The notes below the pieces were generated by a model that was given only the letters and a program-made list of their open reading frames with translations, did no database searches and was not told where the DNA came from. Below, piece by piece: positions 17,745 through 25,625 of a DNA stretch of 64,000 nt. Origin of the DNA: Paraburkholderia caledonica NBRC 102488 (GTDB lineage Bacteria; Pseudomonadota; Gammaproteobacteria; Burkholderiales; Burkholderiaceae); the NCBI RefSeq assembly GCF_000685095.1, contig NZ_BAYE01000010.1:1-64000 (forward strand). Reading direction: 5' to 3'. Every line of letters starts with the position of its first letter. Position 1 is the stretch's first letter. The position numbers were made by a program, and so were the translations under genes.

Positions 17745-18701
17745 ATGCTGGCAAACAAGCCTTTTTCGTCGGCGGGAATGAAGTCGCCGGCGGCGGCGCG
17801 CGCGCACACGCGTCTGACTGGATTGTCCGACAGAACCATTGCGTGGCTGTTCATTCTTCCAACAATTCTGCTGCTGCTCGCGATCAACATCTTTCCGTTG
17901 ATCTGGGCATTGCGTCTGTCGTTCACGAACTTCAAATCGAATATGCCGAGCGTGCCGGCGCGCTTCGTCGGAATCGACAACTACGTCGACATTCTCACCG
18001 ACGAAGACATCTGGTACGCAATGCAGGTAACGGCGCGCTTCGTGTTCTGGTCGGTCGGCCTCGAAGTGCTATTGGGTTTCGGCCTCGCGTTGCTCATCAA
18101 CCGGCAATTCCGCGGTCACAGCTTCTGGACCACGTTGATCCTGCTGCCGATGATGCTGTCGCCGGCGGTGGTCGGAAACTTCTGGACGTTTCTGCTGCAA
18201 CCGCAAACGGGGCTGTTCAACGATATCGTCGGCTTCTTCACCGGCATTGCGCCGGGCTCGTTTCAGATGATCGGCGACGTGTCGCTCGCGCCGTGGACCA
18301 TCGTGATGGTCGATACGTGGATGTGGACGCCGTACGTCATGCTTATCTGCCTCGCGGGCCTGCGCTCGATTCCCGACTATATCTACGAAGCCGCCGAGGT
18401 GGATCGCGCCACACCGTGGCGGCAGTTCTGGTCGATCACGCTGCCGATGACGTTGCCGTTCCTGATGCTGGCCGTGCTGTTTCGCGGCATCGAGAACTTC
18501 AAGATGTTCGACATGGTGAACCTGCTGACTTCGGGCGGACCCGGTTCGGTGACCGAAACCGTATCGATCACGCTGAAGCGCGCTGCTTTCGAGAAATGGC
18601 AGACAGGCTACTCGTCCGCACTGGCAATCATTCTGTTCGTGACGGTATTCGGTGCGGCGAATATCTACGTCAAGGCGCTCAACCGGGTGAAACAGCGATG
18701 A
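17745..18701 (+). CDS. Carbohydrate ABC transporter permease, MalF-like
   Basis: A 318-residue inner-membrane permease with six or so helices starting near residue 28 (IAWLFILPTILLLLAINIFP). The coupling-helix EAA region is YIYEAAEVDRATPWRQFWSITLP near residues 218-240, which contacts an ATPase. The ATG at 17745 follows AAAGGAGCGAGGC. Its TGA overlaps the ATG of the next permease (ATGA), so the two are translationally coupled. It is the MalF/UgpA-like partner of the pair. Confidence 0.92.
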   Translation: MLANKPFSSAGMKSPAAARAHTRLTGLSDRTIAWLFILPTILLLLAINIFPLIWALRLSFTNFKSNMPSVPARFVGIDNYVDILTDEDIWYAMQVTARFVFWSVGLEVLLGFGLALLINRQFRGHSFWTTLILLPMMLSPAVVGNFWTFLLQPQTGLFNDIVGFFTGIAPGSFQMIGDVSLAPWTIVMVDTWMWTPYVMLICLAGLRSIPDYIYEAAEVDRATPWRQFWSITLPMTLPFLMLAVLFRGIENFKMFDMVNLLTSGGPGSVTETVSITLKRAAFEKWQTGYSSALAIILFVTVFGAANIYVKALNRVKQR

Positions 18702-19651
18702 GACCGACTACCGCTCAACATTCGGTGGTGGCTTCTTCGCCACGCGGCAAGCGCTTCGCCGCTGCGATTGTCATCACTTACGCATTGATCGCGATCTTGC
18801 CGATTCTGTGGATTTGCCTGACCAGCTTCAAGACGCAGGAAGATGCCATTGCCTATCCACCTGTCGTGTTGTTTCAACCGTCGATGGAAGGCTATGTGAA
18901 TCTGTTCACGATCCGTTCGCGGCAAACGCCGGAGTTCATTGCGAGTCTTCCGCCCGCGCAGACCTGGTATGAGCGCGATGTACGCAAGCGAAACATGGTG
19001 ATTGCCGGCCCGTCCAAAGTATTGCCGCGCTTCGTCAATTCGCTCGTGATCGGTTTTGGCTCGACCTTTCTCGCGGTATTTCTCGGCACATTGGCGGCCT
19101 ATGCGTTCTCCCGTTTCAAGGTGCCGCTTGCCGACGACCTGCTGTTCTTCATTCTGTCGACGCGCATGATGCCGCCGATCGCGGTCGCCATTCCGATTTA
19201 CCTGATGTATCGGGCGCTCGGCCTGAGCGACAGCTACGTCGGCATGATCGTGCTCTATACAGCGGTCAATGTATCGCTGGCGGTCTGGCTTCTGAAGGGC
19301 TTCATGGACGAGATACCGCGCGAGTACGAAGAGGCCGCGCTCGTGGACGGCTACACGCGGCTACAGGCGTTCGTCAAGGTAGTGCTGCCGCAGGCCATCA
19401 CGGGCATTGCCGCGACCGCCATTTTCTGCCTGATTTTCGCGTGGAACGAGTACGCATTCGCGTCGCTGCTCACGAGCGGCGATGCTCAAACCATGCCGCC
19501 GTTCATTCCGTTCATTATTGGCGAGGGCGGTCAGGACTGGCCGGCCGTTGCGGCCGCGACGACGCTTTTCGTGGTGCCTATCCTCATCTTCACTGTCGTG
19601 TTGCGCAAGCATCTGCTGCGCGGCATCACCTTCGGAGCGGTGCGCAAATGA
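18698..19651 (+). CDS. Carbohydrate ABC transporter permease, MalG-like
   Basis: A 317-residue MalG/UgpE-type permease. The first helix (AAAIVITYALIAILPILWIC) begins near residue 21. The EAA coupling loop is EIPREYEEAALVDGYTRLQ near residues 208-226. A periplasmic insertion after helix 1 (about 60-105) is longer than in MalG but common in polyol-type permeases. Start and stop codons both overlap neighbours by ATGA, tying it to the MalF-like permease and to the 64-residue membrane protein. Confidence 0.92.
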   Translation: MRPTTAQHSVVASSPRGKRFAAAIVITYALIAILPILWICLTSFKTQEDAIAYPPVVLFQPSMEGYVNLFTIRSRQTPEFIASLPPAQTWYERDVRKRNMVIAGPSKVLPRFVNSLVIGFGSTFLAVFLGTLAAYAFSRFKVPLADDLLFFILSTRMMPPIAVAIPIYLMYRALGLSDSYVGMIVLYTAVNVSLAVWLLKGFMDEIPREYEEAALVDGYTRLQAFVKVVLPQAITGIAATAIFCLIFAWNEYAFASLLTSGDAQTMPPFIPFIIGEGGQDWPAVAAATTLFVVPILIFTVVLRKHLLRGITFGAVRK

Positions 19652-19842
19652 AACGAGAGTCCGTACTGCCACAAAGACATTATCTGCGCCGTGGCTACAG
19701 CGAGGCAGTGTCGACCGCACTGATCGGTCTCGGCACGGCGATGCTGGTGCAGCCGTTTTCGCTGACACTGTTCACGTGGTCGTTTCCCGTGATCCTGGTC
19801 GGTGCCCTGGCGTTTGTCGTGACCAGTCATTTCCCGGACTGA
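19648..19842 (+). CDS. 64-residue membrane protein inside the ABC operon
   Basis: The ATG overlaps the TGA of the MalG-like permease (ATGA), and the gene ends 4 bases before the first ATPase gene. The product has a basic N-terminus (MKRESVLPQRHYLRRGY) and two hydrophobic segments: about residues 18-38 (EAVSTALIGLGTAMLVQPF) and 43-60 (TWSFPVILVGALAFVVTSH). Position is comparable to the small membrane gene reported in rhizobial glycerol-type ABC operons (glpU), but I do not claim homology. It may be an accessory subunit of the importer. Function unknown; it is short enough for automatic annotation to miss. Confidence 0.8.
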   Translation: MKRESVLPQRHYLRRGYSEAVSTALIGLGTAMLVQPFSLTLFTWSFPVILVGALAFVVTSHFPD

Positions 19843-19846
19843 CGCC

Positions 19847-20950
19847 ATGTCGACGATCGTTCTTGCCAACCTTCACAAGCGTTTCGACGACTTTGTGGCT
19901 GTGCGCGACACCAGTTTGACTATTGGCGCGGGGCGCTTCGTCGTGTTGCTGGGTCCGTCGGGCTGCGGCAAAACTACGACGCTGCGCATGATAGCGGGCC
20001 TGGAGTTGCCCACCTCCGGCCAGATCCTGATAGACGGGGACGACGTAACGCAATTGCGCGCACGTCAGCGCGACATCGCATTCGTGTTCCAGATGTTCGC
20101 GCTTTATCCGCATATGACCGTGCGTAACAACATCGCTTTTCCGCTCAGGAACGAGCATGTGTCGCGCAAGGAGATTGCGGCGCGTGTGGATGCCGCCGCC
20201 CACATGCTGCGCATCGAGAACATTCTCGATCGCAAGACGGGAGGCCTGTCCGGCGGCGACCGGCAGCGCGTGGCGCTGGGGCGGGCGATCGTTCGGCAGC
20301 CGAAAGCGTTCCTGATGGACGAGCCACTCGGGACGCTCGATGCGGATTTCCGCGAACTGATGTGTCTCGAGTTGCGAAAGCTACATAACGCACTGGGCGC
20401 GACGACCGTTTATGTCACGCACGATCAGAGCGAAGCGATGGCGATGGCCGACGACATTGTCGTGATGAACAAGGGCGAGTTACTGCAAGCCGGACCGCCT
20501 CACGAGATCTATCACTTTCCGGCGACGGTGTTCGTCGGCAATTTTATCGGCAGTCCGCCCATGAATTTCCTCGCGGCAGATGGCGGCGTGGATGCGGGCG
20601 ACGAACAAGTCCTGCTGCACGGCGCAGCAGTGTCGGTGCCGCGGTCGGAGGCCGGCGCTGAACGCGTGCTGCTGGGCATTCGTCCCGAGCATGTGACGAT
20701 CGAGCAGCACGGCCCGCTGCGCGGCAAGGTCATTGCCGATGAATACCTCGGTTCGCATCAGGTGCTGGTGGTGGAAACCGCGCTGGGCGTCGTGCGGGTG
20801 CGAGTCGGCAAAGACGATGGCTTGCCGGCCGGAACGCCGGTCGGTTTGTCGTTTCGCAAGGACCGCACACTGCTGTACGACGCGCAGAGCGGCCGGTTGC
20901 TGCCGGGCGCCGCTCGCACGATTCCTGCACACGGAGAAGCTCATGGCTGA
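19847..20950 (+). CDS. ABC transporter ATP-binding protein (carbohydrate type, first copy)
   Basis: A 367-residue MalK/UgpC-type ATPase. Walker A is GPSGCGKT (residues 36-43), the signature is LSGGD (134-138, where most paralogues have LSGGQ), and Walker B is AFLMDEP (154-160). A C-terminal regulatory TOBE-like region (about 240-367) includes LLGIRPEHVTIEQ. With the next gene it makes a likely heterodimeric engine, as in glycerol-type ABC importers. It ends within the start of the second ATPase gene (8-base overlap). Confidence 0.92.
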   Translation: MSTIVLANLHKRFDDFVAVRDTSLTIGAGRFVVLLGPSGCGKTTTLRMIAGLELPTSGQILIDGDDVTQLRARQRDIAFVFQMFALYPHMTVRNNIAFPLRNEHVSRKEIAARVDAAAHMLRIENILDRKTGGLSGGDRQRVALGRAIVRQPKAFLMDEPLGTLDADFRELMCLELRKLHNALGATTVYVTHDQSEAMAMADDIVVMNKGELLQAGPPHEIYHFPATVFVGNFIGSPPMNFLAADGGVDAGDEQVLLHGAAVSVPRSEAGAERVLLGIRPEHVTIEQHGPLRGKVIADEYLGSHQVLVVETALGVVRVRVGKDDGLPAGTPVGLSFRKDRTLLYDAQSGRLLPGAARTIPAHGEAHG

Positions 20951-21980
20951 AATCCAGTTGCGCAACGTGTCCAAACGCTTCGGCGACATTGCGGCGGTGG
21001 ACGATATTTCGATCGACGTGGCCGACGGCGAGTTCGTGGTGCTGCTCGGACCGAGCGGCGCGGGCAAGACCACGACGCTGCGTCTGATCGCCGGGCTCGA
21101 GCGGCCCGACGCGGGCGACGTGCTGATCGACGGGGTGATTGCGACGGGCATGCACCCGTCCGATCGCGATGTCGCTTTTATCTTCCAGCAGTACTCGCTT
21201 TATCCGCACCTGACGGTGTTCGGCAACCTGGCGTTTCCGCTGCGCTCGCCGAGACGGCGCAGCAGCGAGGCGGATGTGCGCGCGCGGGTTCACGCGGTCG
21301 CGGAAATGCTGCACATGGAAGCGAAACTCGACAACATGGCCACACATTTGTCCGGCGGTGAGATGCAGCGTGTGGCGATTGGGCGCGCGCTCGTGCGGCA
21401 GCCAAAGGCGTTTTTGATGGACGAGCCGTTGTCGTCGCTCGATGCGAAGCTGCGTGAAGAGTTGCGCATCGAACTGAAGCGCCTGCATCGTACGATCGGT
21501 GCGACCATCGTCTATGTCACGCACGATCAGGTCGAAGCGACCACGCTCGCGGATCGCATCGGTATTCTCGATCATGGGCGTCTCGTGCAACTCGGAACGC
21601 CGCGCGAGGTGTATGGCAATCCGGTCTCGCTGAGCGCCGCGCAACGGCTCGGCTCTCCGCCGATCAACCTGCTGCCGCCCACACTGTTCGACTCGGCTCA
21701 CATGCCGGCGGGCACAGCGACAGTCGGGATTCGTCCCGAAGACATCGTGCTGCATGACCCGGCTAAAGGTCACGCGAGCGGCGCACAGGATGCACTCGAT
21801 CTCACGGTGCTCGAATATTCGCCGCTGCGTCATCTGCTGATTCTGGATCGCGCCGGAACCGCCGTGGTCGCCACGACCGTCACCGAGCGCAGTTTCTCAC
21901 CGGGGCAACGGGTCGGCGTGTCATTGCCTCCACGCAGCCTTTTATATTTCCATGCCGACGGCAGGAGGATCCCGACATGA
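20943..21980 (+). CDS. ABC transporter ATP-binding protein (carbohydrate type, second copy)
   Basis: A 345-residue MalK-type ATPase, similar to but clearly different from the previous gene. Walker A is GPSGAGKT (36-43), the signature LSGGE (136-140), Walker B AFLMDEP (156-162). The C-terminal TOBE region includes TVGIRPEDIVLHDP. The start codon lies inside the end of the upstream ATPase gene, and the stop overlaps dhaL (ATGA), so all three are translationally coupled. Two non-identical ATPases in one operon indicate a heterodimer. Confidence 0.92.
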   Translation: MAEIQLRNVSKRFGDIAAVDDISIDVADGEFVVLLGPSGAGKTTTLRLIAGLERPDAGDVLIDGVIATGMHPSDRDVAFIFQQYSLYPHLTVFGNLAFPLRSPRRRSSEADVRARVHAVAEMLHMEAKLDNMATHLSGGEMQRVAIGRALVRQPKAFLMDEPLSSLDAKLREELRIELKRLHRTIGATIVYVTHDQVEATTLADRIGILDHGRLVQLGTPREVYGNPVSLSAAQRLGSPPINLLPPTLFDSAHMPAGTATVGIRPEDIVLHDPAKGHASGAQDALDLTVLEYSPLRHLLILDRAGTAVVATTVTERSFSPGQRVGVSLPPRSLLYFHADGRRIPT

Positions 21981-22618
21981 ACGGCGAAACGGTCATGGCG
22001 TGCATCGACGCCGCGTATGCGGCGTTGAAGGAGCACACCGACGAGATTGCGTCGCTCGACCAGCAGATCGGCGATGGAGATCACATCTTCAATCTGCTGC
22101 GCGGCATGGAGGCGCTCCTTTCGGTGCGCGCGGAGATCGCGGCGCAACCGCTCGGCCCCGCGCTAGAGATCGCGGCGTCCAAGGTGCTGTCCACGGTGGG
22201 CGGATCGTCGGGTCCATTGTTCTTCTCATTGCTTAGCGGGATGGCGAAAGCGTCCGCGAACGATGCGATGGATGTGGCTGGCGTCGCCCGCATCTTTGCG
22301 GCGGGGGTCGAGGCCGTTGGGCAACGAGGCAAGACCGGCGTCGGCAGCAAGACGATGATGGACGTGTTGATACCGGTCGCGCAGCGCTTCGAGCAGTTGG
22401 CGACAGAAAATGCAGCGGCGCGAACGGTGCTCGACACCTTGCCGCGAGTCGCCGAGGAAAACATGCTGGCAACGCGCGACATGCTGGCAACCAAGGGACG
22501 TGCATCGTTTCTCGGGGAGCGCTCGCGCGGGCATATCGATCCGGGCGCGCGCTCCAGCCAGATCATGATTGCCTCGGTTTGCGCGCGGCTCGCGCAACAC
22601 AACGGACAAGGAGCATGA
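21977..22618 (+). CDS. dhaL: Dihydroxyacetone kinase-type subunit L (DhaL/DAK2 domain)
   Basis: A 213-residue DAK2-domain protein, the nucleotide-binding half of dihydroxyacetone-type kinases. The motif IGDGDH (residues 31-36) provides Mg-nucleotide-binding aspartates, and VGGSSGPLFFSLLSGM, GQRGKTGVGSKTMMDVL and GRASFLGERSRGHIDPGA follow the DhaL pattern. It pairs with DhaK encoded next. No DhaM (PTS donor) gene is adjacent, so the phosphate donor is more likely ATP, as reported for some ABC-linked DhaKL homologues. The substrate could be a ketose other than dihydroxyacetone. Confidence 0.9.
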   Translation: MNGETVMACIDAAYAALKEHTDEIASLDQQIGDGDHIFNLLRGMEALLSVRAEIAAQPLGPALEIAASKVLSTVGGSSGPLFFSLLSGMAKASANDAMDVAGVARIFAAGVEAVGQRGKTGVGSKTMMDVLIPVAQRFEQLATENAAARTVLDTLPRVAEENMLATRDMLATKGRASFLGERSRGHIDPGARSSQIMIASVCARLAQHNGQGA

Positions 22619-22620
22619 CG

Positions 22621-23610
22621 ATGAAAAAATTCATCAATCATGTGGACGACTTTCTCGCCGAGAGCCTGGCGGGATTCGCCGCGGCGCATGGCGACCTGGT
22701 CGTGCTTAATCGCGAACCGGTGTTCGTGCGGCGCAAGGACCTGAAGCCGGGGAAGGTCGCGCTTATCTCGGGTGGCGGCTCCGGGCACGAACCGCTGCAT
22801 TCGGGATTTGTCGGCCACGGCATGCTCGACGCCGCGTGCCCAGGCCAGATTTTCACGTCGCCGACACCCGACCAGATGATGGCCGCCGCCAAGGCCGTCG
22901 ACACAGGCGCGGGCGTGCTGTTCATCGTGAAGAACTATTCGGGTGACCTGATGAACTTCGAAATGGCCTCGGAGATGTCCGAGGTGCCCAACGCGATGGT
23001 GCTGATCAACGACGACGTCGCGGTGGAAAACTCCAGCTATACGACCGGGCGCCGGGGTGTTGCGGGCGCGGTCATCGTCGAGAAGCTGGTGGGCAGCCTC
23101 GCGGAAAGCGGCGCGAGCCTCGACGAATGCAAGGCGTTTGGCGATCGCATCAACAAACGCACGGCTTCGATGGGCGTTGCGTTCTCCAGTTGCACGGTGC
23201 CGGCAGCCGGCACGCTGACCTTCAAGATCGGCGACGATGAAATCGAAGTCGGTGTCGGCATACATGGTGAGCCGGGCAGGCGGCGTGCGAAATTTGCGTC
23301 CGCCGATACGATCGCAGCGGAGTTGCTCACCGCGATAGTCGACGATCTGAAGCCGGCTGCCGGCGCGGGCCTGCTGGTGCTGGTGAACGGCCTTGGCGGC
23401 ACGCCGCTTGGCGAGCTTTATCTGCTCTTCAACTCGACGCGCGCGTGGCTCGAAAAGCGGGATCTGAAAATTGCCCGTGTGCAGGTTGGGTCGCTGACTA
23501 CGTCACTCGAGATGGCTGGCGCTTCAATCACGCTTTGCATGCTCGATGAACAGATGACGAAGCACTGGGACAGCGCGGTGCATACGCCGGCGCTGAGGTG
23601 GGGCGTATAG
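22621..23610 (+). CDS. dhaK: Dihydroxyacetone kinase-type subunit K (DhaK)
   Basis: A 329-residue DhaK/DAK1 protein, the substrate-binding half of the kinase. GGGSGHEP (51-58), KNYSGD (104-109) and VGVGIHGEPG (210-219) are intact. The histidine of the last motif (His215) forms the covalent hemiaminal with the ketone substrate in this family. ATG 22621 sits 7 bases after AAGGAG; an ATG at 22615 that overlaps the dhaL stop is too close to it. With DhaL it would phosphorylate dihydroxyacetone or a related C3-C4 ketose brought in by the upstream importer. Confidence 0.92.
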   Translation: MKKFINHVDDFLAESLAGFAAAHGDLVVLNREPVFVRRKDLKPGKVALISGGGSGHEPLHSGFVGHGMLDAACPGQIFTSPTPDQMMAAAKAVDTGAGVLFIVKNYSGDLMNFEMASEMSEVPNAMVLINDDVAVENSSYTTGRRGVAGAVIVEKLVGSLAESGASLDECKAFGDRINKRTASMGVAFSSCTVPAAGTLTFKIGDDEIEVGVGIHGEPGRRRAKFASADTIAAELLTAIVDDLKPAAGAGLLVLVNGLGGTPLGELYLLFNSTRAWLEKRDLKIARVQVGSLTTSLEMAGASITLCMLDEQMTKHWDSAVHTPALRWGV

Positions 23611-23617
23611 CAGCCGG

Positions 23618-23637
23618 GCGGCGGCGCGAGCCGCCGC
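23618..23637. terminator. GC-rich hairpin with GCGA tetraloop between convergent genes
   Basis: GCGGCGGC (23618-23625) and GCCGCCGC (23630-23637) form an 8-bp stem around a GCGA loop of the GNRA type. It sits 7 bases after the dhaK stop and about 14 bases before the end of the convergent regulator gene. No strong T-run is seen, so it may act only as a transcript-end stabiliser. Confidence 0.45.
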
Positions 23638-23651
23638 GCTTCGTTGTCGCT

Positions 23652-24296
23652 TCAAGCCGCCGCGCCTCGTAAGTCCCTGATATGTTGGTAGACGGTAGCG
23701 CGTCCCATCCCCAGCACGTTCGCGACGTAGTTAGCCGCGCTTTTACCTTTGAATGCGCCTTCCGCCCACAGCGCTTCAACGATCTCGCGGCGATGATCTC
23801 GAGTTAGGGAATTGAGTGCCAGCTGACGCTCCTGAAGCCATGCGTGAAGGAAAGTGTTGATGCGTTCCTGCCAGTCGTCCTTGAATAGCTCTTCGGGCTG
23901 TTTAACCACGCCGGCGCCGGAAATCACGCGATCGATAACACTCTTGACGTCTTCGAACACAGAGATGTTGTAGTTCACGCACATCATGCCAACAGCAGTT
24001 CCGGCGTCGTCGAACAGGACGGTGCTCACGCAGCGCATCCGCCGTCCGTCCCAATTGGTTTTCTCGTAGGGACCGACAGTACCGGAGTCCGCTGAGTGAT
24101 CGATTTCTTCCAGTGCGGAGTCGTCGCCCAGTTCGCGCTTTGAAAGGTTATTGGCGATGTAGGCGACCGTCTGGCTAGCAAGGTCATGAATGACGATCTC
24201 GACATATGGAAAGAACAGTAGGGCAATGCCATCGGCAACGCGACTGTATCGATCGAGGAGTAGCCGACGACTGGCCGTTGTCTTAGGTTTTCGCAT
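23652..24296 (-). CDS. YheO/DauR-like PAS-domain transcriptional regulator
   Basis: A 214-residue regulator. A YheO-type PAS domain (about residues 10-115) contains FFPYVEIVIHDLASQTVAYI. A C-terminal helix-turn-helix of the HTH_22 type (about 155-214) contains ALWAEGAFKGKSAANYVANV and LGMGRATVYQHIRDL. In Pseudomonas aeruginosa the family member DauR represses D-arginine catabolism next to dauA and dauB. The same gene types surround this one, so it is a plausible controller of the locus. ATG 24296 is preferred over an in-frame start at 24338. Confidence 0.85.
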   Translation of the reverse strand: MRKPKTTASRRLLLDRYSRVADGIALLFFPYVEIVIHDLASQTVAYIANNLSKRELGDDSALEEIDHSADSGTVGPYEKTNWDGRRMRCVSTVLFDDAGTAVGMMCVNYNISVFEDVKSVIDRVISGAGVVKQPEELFKDDWQERINTFLHAWLQERQLALNSLTRDHRREIVEALWAEGAFKGKSAANYVANVLGMGRATVYQHIRDLRGAAA

Positions 24297-24417
24297 TTGG
24301 GTGACTGCTCGCAATTTTCTCAAGATTCGCACGGGCACAGAGTCCGCATTTTGCCACGATGGGCGCGCCCATCATTCCAGAGAGCAGGCGCCTTCCTCGT
24401 CTTCATTTGGCAGCCGC

Positions 24418-25389
24418 TTACACGCGAGCTCGCTTATTCAGGTACGTAAAGAGTTCATAGGCAATGGCGACGTCTTCAAGGCCCAAACCAATCGAGCGGA
24501 AGAACGCATGCTTTCGGTACGATGGCTTGGCGGCCTTGCCACACATCAGTTCAGCGAGATCACCCACAATCGATTCGGCGCGCCAGCCATGGTGTTCAGC
24601 GGCCAGTTTCATCTCGCCCGCGCTCGAAGGTGTGGTGTCGCGGTAGTCGCAGTAGACGTCCATGCTGGCAAGCCAGGCGGGTGGGACTTCGTGAGCGTTC
24701 GCCACGTTGGTACTGATAGACGTGATAAGCGCTGGCTTGTCCAGCATGCTTTCGTGCAGAACCGGTGTGCCGGAGGAGGTGCACAGCGCAATCACGTCAG
24801 CGGTAGCGACACACTCCTGAATTCCGTCACAAATGGAGACCCTGTGATCGAGCGCCGCCAGCTGCGCACACTTCGCTGTGTCTCCGGCAAGCTCCGGCGA
24901 AAAGATCCGTATCGACTCCCATGGCCTAACCGGTGCGAGATGGCGCAAGTGAGCCTGCCCTATCGCGCCCGAACCAATGATCGCAAGGCGGTTCGCCGTG
25001 CCGCTGGCAAGCTGCTCGACGGCCAGTGCCGTTGCGCCGGCTGTGCGCTCCACCGTCAGCAGGCCCGAGTCACACCATATCAGCGGTTGTCCCGTTTCCA
25101 TGGACATCAGGGCCGTCCATGCGGTGATGACCGGCTTCGCCTGCGTGACGATGTACGGCGAGAGCTTTGCACCGAACACCTTCGCATCCGCCATCACGCC
25201 CAGGTAGGTAATGAAGTCACCGGCGCCTTGCGGAAACGGAGTCAGCGTCTGCTCCGGTTGCACGGCCATGTCAGTTCCGAGCGCGCGAAACATGCGTGCA
25301 AGCACGTTGCGCACGTCGAGATAAGGCAGTGCTTCCAGCACTGCGTGTTGATCGACGATCAGGGGTAACCCTCTATCTGACATGCTCAT
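24418..25389 (-). CDS. Ornithine cyclodeaminase / mu-crystallin family protein
   Basis: A 323-residue Rossmann-fold enzyme. The NAD(P)-binding motif is IIGSGAIGQAHLRHL (about residues 140-154), preceded by GLLTVERTAGATALAVEQL. GAKLSPYIVTQAKPVITAW follows the substrate-side pattern. Family members include ornithine cyclodeaminase, ketimine reductases and the anabolic L-arginine dehydrogenase DauB. Beside a DauR-like regulator and a DauA/DadA-like flavoenzyme, a reductive-amination role (2-keto acid or ketimine to L-amino acid) is more likely than ornithine cyclisation. It is on the same strand as the regulator and diverges from the binding-protein gene. Confidence 0.85.
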   Translation of the reverse strand: MSMSDRGLPLIVDQHAVLEALPYLDVRNVLARMFRALGTDMAVQPEQTLTPFPQGAGDFITYLGVMADAKVFGAKLSPYIVTQAKPVITAWTALMSMETGQPLIWCDSGLLTVERTAGATALAVEQLASGTANRLAIIGSGAIGQAHLRHLAPVRPWESIRIFSPELAGDTAKCAQLAALDHRVSICDGIQECVATADVIALCTSSGTPVLHESMLDKPALITSISTNVANAHEVPPAWLASMDVYCDYRDTTPSSAGEMKLAAEHHGWRAESIVGDLAELMCGKAAKPSYRKHAFFRSIGLGLEDVAIAYELFTYLNKRARV

Positions 25390-25446
25390 TGACTTGCGCT
25401 CCGCAATGTTGCCGGGGTCGGCGATGGAGGCATTCTAAGCCAGAAC

Positions 25447-25504
25447 GTCCAGACTGGACTTTTATTTTATAAAACACTTGATTTTATATTTGTCCAGAAT
25501 AGAC
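25447..25504. promoter_or_regulatory. Duplicated 13-bp operator-like site in a divergent promoter region
   Basis: GTCCAGACTGGAC (25447-25459) contains the inverted repeat GTCCA-GAC-TGGAC. A second copy, GTCCAGAATAGAC (25492-25504), matches it at 11 of 13 positions. Their centres are 45 bases apart, about four helical turns. The 32 bases between them are almost all A and T and can hold the -10 elements of both divergent promoters. The DauR-like regulator is the obvious candidate binder, but this is inferred from position only. Confidence 0.6.
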
Positions 25505-25625
25505 TGTCATTCCAGAGCAGGTGTGAGGCGACGATGGTGCCGCTTCATCCGATGTCTCAAACCAGGCCTATCGGCCGTCGTCCATGCAGTCAATCGTCGC
25601 CGCCCGACCACACAGGGGACCTCTC

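Noticed and set aside
22081..23265. Minus-strand frame across dhaL and dhaK
   Set aside because: Both plus-strand genes have intact motifs and ribosome binding sites; the opposite frame has neither.
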